Of a stretch of 64,000 bases of DNA, positions 8,195 to 15,807 are shown in pieces (the first letter of the stretch is position 1; each line of letters opens with the position of its first letter). Below the pieces are notes generated by a model. It made no database searches, was not told the origin of the DNA, and worked only from the letters and a program-made list of their open reading frames with translations. Position numbers and translations under genes: made by a program. Location of the stretch: positions 30,109 to 94,108 of the forward strand of contig CAZPMH010000008.1 in the NCBI GenBank assembly GCA_964587815.1. Reading direction: 5' to 3'. The stretch is from UBA1672 sp964587815 (GTDB lineage Bacteria; Pseudomonadota; Alphaproteobacteria; Micavibrionales; Micavibrionaceae).

Positions 8195-9262
8195 ATGGCA
8201 AAGGATGAACGCAGCTTAGCGATATGGTATGAAAAAAATACGGATACAGATGGTGTTGAGCCTAATGCTGAGTTGCATTTCAACTTTTGGCGTTTCCGTA
8301 AAGAAAAAATAAAACACAGCTTCCTAGACATAGGAATTATGCTGGAAAATCATGAAAAAATTGAAAATGTACTGATATTTGTTCCCTCCTCAAAAGATCA
8401 AATTATAATTGAAGACCTCGGTCATAAGTTTAGTGATTCTAACGTAGCAACTGGAGTGTTTAATGAAACACTTACAGTTCAAGATACTGCCGAAAACTCT
8501 TATGTTGATTTAGATCTAAATGGCAATAGCTTTGCTCGTGTTTTTAAATTTACCCAAAAAGAAGCGGGTGAGTTTGATAAAGAAGAGTTCTCTTACGAAG
8601 CTGGCTACCAAGGTGCGGTTATTAAAATCAAGAAAGGGGCTATCACACGCGCAGAAGCGTTAGGAAAAAGGCTTTATTTTAGAATACGTATTACTTTCAA
8701 AAAACATATTCCATTTAAATATGATATAAAATCACCAGATCACATTCTTAGGAGTAGCTACGAAAAAGTTGAGTATATTGACTTCCGCCTCAATCAAGCA
8801 CGAAGCTTACCAGAAGATCTGAGCCGGAAAATTAAAAGCTGCAATAATTTAGAAATTAAAAGAATTGATTTTTTATTAGTTTCAGATATTTCAGTTGAAA
8901 TAAAAGATGAGCAACAGACACCGCACAAAAAAAGAGTTCTTGAATCAGGTTTATGGTCAAAGTACACAAAAAATCCTATCAAGTCAGATATGATGATTTA
9001 CCATTGGAAAGCAGTACCTAAAGCCGAAGAAAGCATACACGATTTCAATACCTTCACTAAAATGGTTATTAAACGAAGCACAAAAACAACCATTTTTTGG
9101 TTTGTAGTTGCGATGACTCTTATTAATTTATTCTCCAATTCCCTATTTTCTTTTTTGAGTACTCTTGACATGAAATCGTATTTAATACAGAGCATTTCTG
9201 CTGAAAATATTGACAAATTAGAAAAAAATGCAATTAGTACTGGTAAAGATCAAAAAAATTAG
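8195..9262 (+). CDS. unknown protein with C-terminal membrane helix
   Basis: This 355-residue protein has a long soluble, probably beta-rich N-terminal region (1-295), one hydrophobic segment near 298-320 and a short polar C-terminus. AAAGGA lies upstream of the ATG. I recognise no family. Base composition is strongly A/T-rich like the rest of the element. A soluble sensor-like domain tethered to the membrane would fit a defence or abortive-infection role in mobile-element cargo, but there is no direct evidence. Confidence 0.7.
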   Translation: MAKDERSLAIWYEKNTDTDGVEPNAELHFNFWRFRKEKIKHSFLDIGIMLENHEKIENVLIFVPSSKDQIIIEDLGHKFSDSNVATGVFNETLTVQDTAENSYVDLDLNGNSFARVFKFTQKEAGEFDKEEFSYEAGYQGAVIKIKKGAITRAEALGKRLYFRIRITFKKHIPFKYDIKSPDHILRSSYEKVEYIDFRLNQARSLPEDLSRKIKSCNNLEIKRIDFLLVSDISVEIKDEQQTPHKKRVLESGLWSKYTKNPIKSDMMIYHWKAVPKAEESIHDFNTFTKMVIKRSTKTTIFWFVVAMTLINLFSNSLFSFLSTLDMKSYLIQSISAENIDKLEKNAISTGKDQKN

Positions 9263-9336
9263 TCAGAATCAAAGCGTAAACTCTTTGTGCATTTAACTTA
9301 TCAAAATCTTAAATTGTATCCTTCATTATAGAAACC

Positions 9337-9831
9337 ATGACCATGTTTAGAATTTCTAATTTAGACCATCAATCAAATAAGCAGTTTGATTTCAAGAATT
9401 TTGAATACGATCAAGATTTAATCAACTTCATAAGACCTATTCAGGATGATTATCCTTGCGTATTAGATTGGTACTTAAATAATGTGCAAACAGAGCGTTA
9501 TGAGAATACTAGAAAAATTATCACCTATATGAGCAACGACAAGATAATTGCTCTAGGTATTGCAAAAAAAGACATGCTCGAAAGAAAAATCTGTACACTC
9601 CGCGTTGATCAAAACTATTGGGGTAGAGGCTTAGGTTCTAAACTTATTGAAGACCTTACAGATTGGCTCGGCGAAAGCACGCCACTTATTACTGTAAGTG
9701 AACAGAAGTACCATTGCTTTGAAACGCTGTTTAAGAAGTTTGATTTCAAGACAACCAGCATAAAAGAAGGGCTTTATAAGCCTGGAGTGCATGAGATTAT
9801 TTTAAATGAAAAACAGTCAAGTCTTGATTAA
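9337..9831 (+). CDS. GNAT-family N-acetyltransferase
   Basis: This 164-residue protein has the acetyl-CoA-binding motif WGRGLGSKLIEDL (the R/Q-x-x-G-x-G/A signature) in its second half, preceded by a beta-strand (ICTLRVDQNYWG) typical of GNAT folds. The substrate is unknown. It converges with, and overlaps by 4 bases, the P-loop gene on the other strand. It forms a compact cluster with that gene and the ASCH-domain gene. Confidence 0.8.
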   Translation: MTMFRISNLDHQSNKQFDFKNFEYDQDLINFIRPIQDDYPCVLDWYLNNVQTERYENTRKIITYMSNDKIIALGIAKKDMLERKICTLRVDQNYWGRGLGSKLIEDLTDWLGESTPLITVSEQKYHCFETLFKKFDFKTTSIKEGLYKPGVHEIILNEKQSSLD

Positions 9832-10367
9832 CATTTAATATCACTAAAAATCTCTGGTGTTTGGTCTATATCGTAAATTGCAAATTTAACGCCTATTTCT
9901 TTTGCTATAAATTTTGCATGATCTGCCGCCATATTTTGAGTATAGCCTATTGCCTCTAATGATTGCATAGCACGCGTTCTCTTGAGATCGATCAAACGTT
10001 GCTTATAAATTCTTTGAGGGTCAGCGGAGACAAAAATAATATTATTTACACCTATGTCTCTAAAAATTGATGGGGGAATTTTTATGATTTCTTTATCCGT
10101 GTTAATAACACTATGCCCGTCAAAAATAATATCGTGCTCTTTATTCTTTTTTAGAAATTTCAAAAATTCATCTACTATAATTTTTTGGTTATCTAATATT
10201 TTTCCTTTATTTTGAAGTCTCAATTCATCATGCTCAACTTTTGACAATCTATTACGAAGCAAAGAACTTGCCTGTACATGTAAAAATTCTGGGTTATTTA
10301 TAATGAATTGACTAATTAAAGTGGTTTTACCCACACCAGACAAGCCTAATATTGCTATAGTTTTCAT
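9828..10367 (-). CDS. P-loop NTPase, adenylate-kinase-like
   Basis: This 179-residue protein has the Walker A motif GLSGVGKTT (about 8-16), a likely Walker B in DIIFDGHS and an Arg/Lys-rich lid-like region around KQRLIDLKRTRA. The size and layout resemble small nucleoside or nucleotide kinases, or AAA-type ATP-binding proteins carried on mobile elements. The gene lies 4 bases after the ASCH gene and is surely co-transcribed with it. The substrate is not predictable. Confidence 0.75.
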   Translation of the reverse strand: MKTIAILGLSGVGKTTLISQFIINNPEFLHVQASSLLRNRLSKVEHDELRLQNKGKILDNQKIIVDEFLKFLKKNKEHDIIFDGHSVINTDKEIIKIPPSIFRDIGVNNIIFVSADPQRIYKQRLIDLKRTRAMQSLEAIGYTQNMAADHAKFIAKEIGVKFAIYDIDQTPEIFSDIKC

Positions 10368-10371
10368 ATAC

Positions 10372-10794
10372 TCAAACCTTACGTAACGGTAGCTTCGACT
10401 CTTCGATATAGCAGTATGATTGAGGTGGGGTAATGCCTATTTTTCTAAGTGTTTCTAAGGATATATTGTTCTCAAATTTTTTAACATGCTCTAAAAATAT
10501 TGCATATCCAGAATCCCTATCTTTAAAGTATTCTAGAAAATGGCTTCGATTAACGCAAAAATCTGAAGCATGTTTTATCCATAAACTTTCAATATCCATT
10601 TTCTGCACATTACTAATATACGCTTCTCCGACGAGGGATTTAACAGGAGAAGTGCTGTATATGAGCATTTTTTTATTAACCAGAGAACTTATAGAGCACT
10701 GTTTTCTAAGCTCTATAGTTTTATCTCCCGATAGGATTTTATCTACATATTTAGGATGAATGCTAAAAAGAGCGCTTGTTTTTCGTAATGTCAT
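10372..10794 (-). CDS. ASCH/PUA-like domain protein
   Basis: This 140-residue protein begins with the pattern FSIHPKYVDKILSGDKTIELRK. The Ile-His-Pro, Gly-x-Lys and Glu-x-Arg residues match the conserved face of ASCH domains, an RNA-binding PUA-like fold. A central strand (LIYSTSPVKSLVGEAYI) also fits the fold. It is the first gene of the two-gene minus-strand operon with the P-loop NTPase. ASCH proteins are thought to bind RNA or modified nucleotides; the role here is unknown. Confidence 0.78.
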   Translation of the reverse strand: MTLRKTSALFSIHPKYVDKILSGDKTIELRKQCSISSLVNKKMLIYSTSPVKSLVGEAYISNVQKMDIESLWIKHASDFCVNRSHFLEYFKDRDSGYAIFLEHVKKFENNISLETLRKIGITPPQSYCYIEESKLPLRKV

Positions 10795-10863
10795 TTGCCT
10801 AACTTACCTTATTAGTCAACTGTACAAGTAATAAACCTGAGTTCATATATTTTTTTAAATATT

Positions 10864-10959
10864 ATTAGCCAGAGGGATGCAACGGGAGAGCGCAGCGTCT
10901 CCCTTGCCAAGATGTGTCGACGAAAAACCGAAGGTTTGTAGTACGACACACATCTTGCG
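10864..10959 (+). repeat. 95-bp inverted repeat, left copy (structured)
   Basis: It pairs in inverted orientation with 12203-12297 over about 95 bases, with some 13 substitutions and one base of length difference. It contains three potential hairpins: GGGAGA/TCTCCC, AAACC/GGTTT around GAA, and AAGATGTGTCG/CGAC...ATCTT. Several differences between the copies fall as compensating pairs in the stems. The two copies bracket the ParDE pair and the 151-residue unknown gene. Confidence 0.8.
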
Positions 10960-10990
10960 GAACGTCTGTACTCATCAACTTATAGAAAAA

Positions 10991-11308
10991 TCAGCTCTCA
11001 ATCTCAGAAGATAATCTACCCAGAATATCCATTCTATGGGCATAGATCGCTTCTAAAATAATTACGTCATTAGTCACACGGAAATAGATTGAGTGAGGAA
11101 AATCTTTGACGCGCCATTTCCTGAACTCATGCCCACCAATTTGCGTATAGACTGCGCACGCTTGTGGGTTTTTGGCTATAAATTTGATGCCTTGGCTCAG
11201 GCTATCAATGAATGCATTAGCAACGTCCGCCCCTGCACGTTTTTTGTAATTCAGCACAAAATTGGCAGTATGCTGCTTGAACAGGCGACTTTTTTGGATT
11301 TGATACAT
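10991..11308 (-). CDS. ParE/RelE-superfamily toxin
   Basis: This 105-residue protein has the layout of the ParE/RelE toxin superfamily: two N-terminal helices, then strands ending in YFRVTNDVIILEAIYAHRMD, where the final H-R pair matches the usual C-terminal HR/H-R-D motif. It lies 4 bases after the antitoxin gene on the same strand, so it is the second gene of a type II toxin-antitoxin operon. It should poison DNA gyrase (ParE) or mRNA (RelE); the family call favours ParE because of the ParD partner. Confidence 0.85.
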   Translation of the reverse strand: MYQIQKSRLFKQHTANFVLNYKKRAGADVANAFIDSLSQGIKFIAKNPQACAVYTQIGGHEFRKWRVKDFPHSIYFRVTNDVIILEAIYAHRMDILGRLSSEIES

Positions 11309-11312
11309 GCCG

Positions 11313-11588
11313 CTATTCTTTTGTCAGATCGCGTAAATCTTGAACATCCTGATCGCTCCACGCGGAATAATCATTCTCGGCAAGAGATTGCATGAGCAGA
11401 GCCTCTACATCGCGTTGCTCGCGCTCTTGTGTTTTCTCCATATGACGGCGCACCAAATCACGGATAAACTCGCTTGGCGTTTCATATTCGCCGCCCTTAC
11501 CCGTGATGGCACCGACATATAGCGCCAACGGATCGGGAAGCGTTGCATTCAAGCGTTTTACCAACTTAACATCATCTGGAGTATGCAT
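11313..11588 (-). CDS. ParD-like antitoxin
   Basis: This 91-residue protein has a strand-helix-helix N-terminal half (LNATLPDPLALYV ... ETPSEFIRDLVRRHME) typical of ribbon-helix-helix ParD/CopG antitoxins. The acidic, flexible C-terminal half would wrap the toxin. It is the first gene of the pair. Such antitoxins usually autoregulate by binding the promoter upstream (here 11589-11640, which is AT-rich). It stabilises the element or cassette in the genome. Confidence 0.83.
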   Translation of the reverse strand: MHTPDDVKLVKRLNATLPDPLALYVGAITGKGGEYETPSEFIRDLVRRHMEKTQEREQRDVEALLMQSLAENDYSAWSDQDVQDLRDLTKE

Positions 11589-11686
11589 TTCATAACCTTT
11601 CTTGAACTTTTATAATTGTACCGATATGCGCAAATAATGTCAATTCAGCGCGCATTTACTAACATTAACAATGGTGTTTAAGGTGA

Positions 11687-12142
11687 TTAATCGGGAATCC
11701 ATTCACTTTGATAATGACCAATACCAAGCCTTAAGCAATCATCTAATCCCGCGGGTACATCTCCTGCGTAGATAGATTGAACAATCAAAGTTTTATCATA
11801 GACACCTTGAAAAGATATTTCGAAACCGTGACCATTCCAGATTGAACCTATTTGTCTTGCCATAGAAACCTTATGCCCTACAAATATTTCAAATGGTGGG
11901 TATTTACAAATAACTCTCGTTTCGTCGCTTTCTTCTTCTGGCCACTCTTCAATTTTATAAATGCCAATGTACTCACTACCAGCCTGACCATGGATACAAA
12001 ATTTTTGCGTCTTTGTTTTCAGATAAACTACATTAAATTCTGGTATCGCCACGTTAATTAACAAGCTTTCAAGTACTTCACCTTGCAGCTCTGTCAAAAG
12101 TTCTTCGTTTCTAATTAAACAATCCTGATACTTCTTTTCCAT
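11687..12142 (-). CDS. unknown soluble protein in the toxin-antitoxin cassette
   Basis: This 151-residue soluble, acidic protein with no membrane segment is probably alpha/beta, with many short aromatic-containing strands in the second half. I recognise no family. It lies between the ParD gene and the right inverted repeat, in the same orientation as the toxin-antitoxin pair and 98 bases upstream of it. It therefore belongs to the segment bracketed by the two 95-bp repeats. Confidence 0.6.
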   Translation of the reverse strand: MEKKYQDCLIRNEELLTELQGEVLESLLINVAIPEFNVVYLKTKTQKFCIHGQAGSEYIGIYKIEEWPEEESDETRVICKYPPFEIFVGHKVSMARQIGSIWNGHGFEISFQGVYDKTLIVQSIYAGDVPAGLDDCLRLGIGHYQSEWIPD

Positions 12143-12202
12143 GGCTCTAGTGTAACTAATAGCGTGTCTGTTTTACACATCAAAATTGCAGTTTCTATTG
12201 AA

Positions 12203-12297
12203 CGCAAGCTGTGTGTTGTACTACAAATCTTCGATTTTTCGTCAACACGCTTGGAAAGGGAGATGCTGCGCTCTCCCGTTTCATCCCTCTTGCTAAT
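12203..12297 (-). repeat. 95-bp inverted repeat, right copy (structured)
   Basis: The reverse complement of this stretch aligns with 10864-10959. The same three hairpins can form, with changed but complementary stem bases: AAATC/GATTT replaces AAACC/GGTTT, GTTG/CAAC replaces GTCG/CGAC, and AAGC/GCTT replaces AAGAT/ATCTT. This copy lies 75 bases before the small gene that precedes the recombinase. Confidence 0.8.
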
Positions 12298-12371
12298 GGG
12301 CTATCGCCCAATCACATGTGCACCAACTGGTAAATTTAACTTGTCACCATAACCGACAAGGAGAAGCCACC

Positions 12372-12596
12372 ATGAGACCAGACTACGACAAATACATTCC
12401 GATGCTCGATGAATACGACATGACGCATCAGCAAAAAATTGAATTTATCGATGCGCTATGGAATGTCATGCAGAGCTTTGTAGATCGTGCCTTTGGAGTT
12501 CATCCCACCCAACAGGTCATGAAGCAAAAGGCACAACGTAATTTACAAAGCGCAGAGCAAATCTTACACTCCTCAAACACCACAGAGAATGCATAA
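12372..12596 (+). CDS. small protein preceding the serine recombinase, unknown
   Basis: This 74-residue helical soluble protein starts at the ATG 9 bases after AAGGAG (12358-12363). It ends 9 bases before the recombinase start, so the two are co-transcribed. Small genes in this position commonly accompany serine recombinases in alphaproteobacterial elements and may act as accessory or directionality factors, but I cannot show that here. Confidence 0.7.
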   Translation: MRPDYDKYIPMLDEYDMTHQQKIEFIDALWNVMQSFVDRAFGVHPTQQVMKQKAQRNLQSAEQILHSSNTTENA

Positions 12597-12605
12597 GGAT
12601 TTGCC

Positions 12606-14186
12606 ATGAAAAATGCCAAGCTCAAAGCCGTTATTTATTGCCGTGTTTCCAGCCAGAAACAGGTTAAAAAAGGCGATGGGCTAGGCTCACAAGAAACACG
12701 CTGCCGCGACTATGCCAAACATAAAGGCTATGAGGTTGTCAGCGTGTTTCGTGATGAGGGCGTATCAGGCTCTATGATTAACCGCCCCAGCATGCAAGAC
12801 ATGCTTTCTTTCCTCAAACGCCATAAACGCAAAGAAGAGCATGTTGTCATCATTGATGATATCAGCCGCCTTGCCCGTGATCTGGAAGCGCATATACAGC
12901 TTCGTACAGCCATTAGCGGTGCTGGCGGTAAGCTGGAAAGCCCTTCTATTGAGTTTGGCGAGGATTCCGATAGCAGGCTTGTTGAAAACCTTTTGGCTAG
13001 CGTCTCACAGCACCACAGACAAAAGAACGCTGAGCAGGTCACCAATCGTATGCAAGCACGCGTCATGAATGGATATTGGGTGTTTTCTCCGCCTACGGGT
13101 TATAGATTTGAGCGTATCAAAAGCCACGGCAAGATGCTTGTGCGTGATGAACCCATTGCCTCCATCGTTCAAGAAGCTCTAGAAGGTTACGCACACGGAC
13201 GATTTGAAACACCAAGCGAGGTAATGCGATTTTTGGAGAGCTTCCCAGAATTCCCGAGAGATCGTGAAGGAAACGTGCCGTTCCAGCTTGCACAAAACAT
13301 GCTGAGACGCTCCCTATATGCTGGCTATATCGATGTGAAGAAATGGGACATATCGCTACACCCTGCCAAGCATGAGCCACTCATTAGCTTTAAAACATGG
13401 CAGCGTATCCAAAACCGCCTGAATGAAAAACCACAAGCACCGACACGCAAAGATTTAAACGAAGACTTCCCACTCAGAGGGTTTATAACTTGCGGATGTT
13501 GCGCGACGCCTTTAACGGCCAACTGGTCAAAAGGCAGAAGCGCAAGCTACGCCTATTATCTTTGCCGCAATAAAGCCTGCACAGAGTACAAGAAATCAAT
13601 TCGCAAGGAAGATATAGAAGCAGAGTTTGAATCTCTTCTCTTAGAGCTTAAACCCACACCAGACTTATTCTACATGGCTAAGGGGATGTTCCAAAAGCTT
13701 TGGGAAGAGCGCGGAAAGCTCTCGATTGAACAGGCACATACTTTAAGACTAGAGCTTGGCAAGATTGATAAAAAGGTTGAACAGTTCCTAGAACGTATTA
13801 TTGAGGCAGATAGCCACACAGTGATTAAAGCCTATGAAAATCAGGTCAAAAAGCTGGAAGAAGAAAAAATCACGATCTCTGAAAACATCGCGCAATGTGG
13901 TCGTCCTTTACCTGATTTTGACGACACATTTCGAACCGCTCTCGACTTCCTTGCGAACCCTTATAAACTGTGGTGTTCAGACAGGTACGAAGACAAGAGA
14001 ATTGTGCTAAAACTTACATTTGCTGATCAACTCTCTTACGTGAAAAACGAAGGATTTCGAACCGCCGCTATCTCGCAGCCATTCTTGCTTTTAGAGGAGT
14101 TGAAGGGGGTAAATAGTGAAATGGTGGACCCTAGCGGGATCGAACCGCTGACCTCATCGCTGCCAGCGATGCGCTCTCCCAGCTGA
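12606..14186 (+). CDS. large serine recombinase (integrase of the element)
   Basis: The protein has 526 residues. The N-terminal resolvase domain has the nucleophile Ser in YCRVSS (about residue 16), the IDDISRLARD region and the GDGLGSQ segment. A recombinase domain follows (about 165-275), then a zinc ribbon (CGCCATPL ... CRNKAC) and a coiled coil (about 375-440). It catalyses integration and excision. The last about 22 residues (MVDPSGIEPLTSSLP...) are the antisense translation of the adjacent tRNA-Ala, so the present C-terminus was created by integration. The likely native tail lies at 8006-8074. Confidence 0.93.
   Translation: MKNAKLKAVIYCRVSSQKQVKKGDGLGSQETRCRDYAKHKGYEVVSVFRDEGVSGSMINRPSMQDMLSFLKRHKRKEEHVVIIDDISRLARDLEAHIQLRTAISGAGGKLESPSIEFGEDSDSRLVENLLASVSQHHRQKNAEQVTNRMQARVMNGYWVFSPPTGYRFERIKSHGKMLVRDEPIASIVQEALEGYAHGRFETPSEVMRFLESFPEFPRDREGNVPFQLAQNMLRRSLYAGYIDVKKWDISLHPAKHEPLISFKTWQRIQNRLNEKPQAPTRKDLNEDFPLRGFITCGCCATPLTANWSKGRSASYAYYLCRNKACTEYKKSIRKEDIEAEFESLLLELKPTPDLFYMAKGMFQKLWEERGKLSIEQAHTLRLELGKIDKKVEQFLERIIEADSHTVIKAYENQVKKLEEEKITISENIAQCGRPLPDFDDTFRTALDFLANPYKLWCSDRYEDKRIVLKLTFADQLSYVKNEGFRTAAISQPFLLLEELKGVNSEMVDPSGIEPLTSSLPAMRSPS
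14060..14129. repeat. 70-bp direct repeat, right attachment site (attR-like)
   Basis: This is the partner of 7936-8005 (68 of 70 bases identical). It covers the 3' part of the recombinase gene and the last 8 bases of the tRNA-Ala gene (14122-14129). Confidence 0.85.
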
Positions 14187-14197
14187 GCTAAGGGCCC
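14122..14197 (-). tRNA. tRNA-Ala (GGC anticodon)
   Basis: The 76-base cloverleaf on the minus strand ends in an encoded CCA. Acceptor GGGCCCT pairs with AGGGTCC and contains the G3-U70 pair that identifies alanine tRNA. The D arm has GCTC...GAGC. The anticodon loop CTGGCAG gives GGC, and the T arm carries TTCGATC. It is the integration target of the neighbouring element and remains intact. Confidence 0.95.
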
Positions 14198-14250
14198 TTT
14201 TTGATAATTACCAATGATAGATACGCTGTTCAGGCGCAGTTTTCAAGAGA

Positions 14251-14279
14251 AAAAGCGGCCAATATTGTGCCGCTTTTTT
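14251..14279 (-). terminator. bidirectional terminator after mscS-family gene
   Basis: The GCGGC/GCCGC stem is extended by A/T pairs, with an A run before and a T run after, so it works in both directions. It lies 24 bases beyond the stop of the MscS-family gene (minus strand). Confidence 0.8.
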
Positions 14280-14302
14280 CGTTTTCCTGTATTCGTCCTG
14301 AT

Positions 14303-15148
14303 TTACGCCGCGATGCTTTGCGTTTGCTCGTCATCGCTTTTGATGATGTGCAAGTCGCGCTGCGGATAAGGGATGGAGATGCCTTCCTTATCGAATGTTG
14401 TTTTCACTTTTTCTGTTAGGTCAAACTTCACAGGCCAGTAATCCGCGCTGTTCACCCACGGGCGGACGACCAGATTGACCGAGCTGTCTGCGAGTTCAGA
14501 GACGGCGATTACAGGCGCGGGGTCTTTCAAAATGCGGTCTTCAGAGGCGATGATTTTTTCCAAAACCTCTTTGACCTGCGCCAGATTGTCATCATATCCG
14601 ACACCGACAACCATATCCACGCGGCGGGTTGGTTTTTTGGAATAGTTTGTGATGCTGCCGCCTGTAATTTGGCCGTTGGGCACGATGACCACCTTGTTGT
14701 CCGGTGTTTTTAACTGGGTTGTGAAGATGGAGATTTCTTCAACTGTTCCGGCGACGCCAGCGGCTTCGATGTAGTGGCCGACCGTGAAGGGGCGGAACAG
14801 GATGATCAAAACGCCTGAGGCGAAGTTTGACAGCGAGCCCTGCAATGCCAAACCGATGGCGAGACCTGCGGCGGCGATGACAGCGGCGAGTGATGTTGTT
14901 TCTACGCCAAGTTTGCTGAGTGCGGCGATGACAACAAAGGCCATACCGAGCGCATATAATATGTTGCCTGCGAAGCCGACCAACGCATCATCAATTTTTG
15001 TTTTGGTCATGATTTTCTTGGCAATATTTACAGCCTTTGAAATGATAAATTTCCCAATGAAGAATATGACAATCGCGAAGATGAAATTGGTTATGTATGG
15101 CAGAGCCAGTGCAACCATTTCTTCGGCTGAGATGTTTTCAAAATTCAT
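14303..15148 (-). CDS. small-conductance mechanosensitive channel (MscS family)
   Basis: This 281-residue protein has the minimal MscS length. Two N-terminal membrane helices precede a Gly/Ala-patterned pore helix (AAAGLAIGLALQGSLSNFASG, 93-113), then the beta domain (FTVGHYIEAAGVAGTVEEI) and the mixed C-terminal domain. The channel opens on membrane tension during hypo-osmotic shock to release solutes. AAGGAA precedes the ATG. It follows the MscL gene on the same strand but is separated from it by a terminator, so the two emergency-release valves probably have separate transcripts. Confidence 0.93.
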   Translation of the reverse strand: MNFENISAEEMVALALPYITNFIFAIVIFFIGKFIISKAVNIAKKIMTKTKIDDALVGFAGNILYALGMAFVVIAALSKLGVETTSLAAVIAAAGLAIGLALQGSLSNFASGVLIILFRPFTVGHYIEAAGVAGTVEEISIFTTQLKTPDNKVVIVPNGQITGGSITNYSKKPTRRVDMVVGVGYDDNLAQVKEVLEKIIASEDRILKDPAPVIAVSELADSSVNLVVRPWVNSADYWPVKFDLTEKVKTTFDKEGISIPYPQRDLHIIKSDDEQTQSIAA

Positions 15149-15187
15149 TTTGATGTTCCTTTCGTTTCGTTGTGCGTTGATGTGATA

Positions 15188-15214
15188 AAAAAGGCGCCTT
15201 AGAGAAGCGCCTTT
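15188..15214 (-). terminator. terminator of mscL
   Basis: The hairpin AAAGGCGC / GCGCCTTT has T runs on the minus strand. It lies between the mscL stop and the downstream MscS-family gene start. Confidence 0.78.
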
Positions 15215-15237
15215 TGAATGTTTACTTGCTTAGCGGG

Positions 15238-15663
15238 TTATTTCTGCAGCGCGTCGCGGATTTCACGCAAAAGTGCGATGTCTTCCGGTGTTTTTGGTGC
15301 CTCTGCTGCCTTTTCTTCTTCTTCCTTTTCCGCCGCGTCTTTGATTTTGTTCACTGCTTTAACCAGCATGAAGACGACGAATGAGATGATCAGGAAGTTG
15401 ATGACTGCGTTAATGAACACACCGTATGTCACGACAGGCGCGCCTGCATCCTGAGCCACTTTCAACGTGTCATACGCCTGACCGTCCAGAGCGATGAACT
15501 GATCGTTAAAGTCGATGCCGCTTGTGATGACACCGATGATCGGCATGATCAAATCGCCCACCATTGAATTTACGATTGCAGTGAAGGCCGCACCCATAAT
15601 GATACCAACGGCCATATCCATCACGTTTCCACGTGCAATAAAGTCTTTGAATTCCTTAAACAT
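15238..15663 (-). CDS. mscL: large-conductance mechanosensitive channel MscL
   Basis: This 141-residue protein begins with the conserved amphipathic helix MFKEFKDFIARGNVMD and a Gly-rich TM1 (AVGIIMGAAFTAIVNSMV) lining the pore. TM2 (NFLIISFVVFMLVKAVNK) and a charged C-terminal bundle ending in LLREIRDAL follow. All are hallmarks of MscL. It assembles as a pentamer in the inner membrane and opens near lytic tension. A GGGAGAG lies upstream of the ATG. Confidence 0.97.
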   Translation of the reverse strand: MFKEFKDFIARGNVMDMAVGIIMGAAFTAIVNSMVGDLIMPIIGVITSGIDFNDQFIALDGQAYDTLKVAQDAGAPVVTYGVFINAVINFLIISFVVFMLVKAVNKIKDAAEKEEEEKAAEAPKTPEDIALLREIRDALQK

Positions 15664-15756
15664 GTTAAGTTCTCTCCCATTTCAATAATGTATTTTAATG
15701 CAGGCGAGAATATCAATATTTTTATGAGAGTCAATAGCTTATGACGCATCATTAAA

Positions 15757-15783
15757 AAAGCCCCGCTGTGGTTGCGGGGCTTT
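15757..15783 (-). terminator. terminator of the Bax inhibitor-1 family gene
   Basis: The 10-bp stem AAAGCCCCGC / GCGGGGCTTT has a 7-base loop and, on the minus strand, a run of six T. It lies 24 bases beyond the stop of the 15808-16509 gene. Confidence 0.88.
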
Positions 15784-15807
15784 CGTAAACCTTAAACTTT
15801 GTCGCGT

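Larger units (their letters stand above)
8006..14121. mobile_element. integrated element at tRNA-Ala(GGC) with serine recombinase
   Basis: This segment lies between the two 70-bp repeats. It is visibly richer in A/T than the flanking chromosome and contains only accessory genes: an unknown protein with one membrane helix, GNAT, P-loop kinase-like, ASCH, a ParE/ParD pair, an unknown, a small protein and a large serine recombinase. Integration at the tRNA 3' end keeps the tRNA intact. No conjugation or phage structural genes are present, so it is a small integrative cargo element rather than an ICE or a complete prophage. Confidence 0.8.

Noticed and set aside
10864..12297. Inverted repeats as integron attC sites or insertion-sequence ends
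   Set aside because: No integron integrase and no transposase gene lies between or beside them, and I found no clear RYYYAAC/GTTRRRY pair. Kept as an unclassified structured repeat.
14123..14186. Conserved-looking C-terminal peptide of the recombinase as a real domain
   Set aside because: It is the antisense translation of tRNA-Ala and carries no protein-level evidence.
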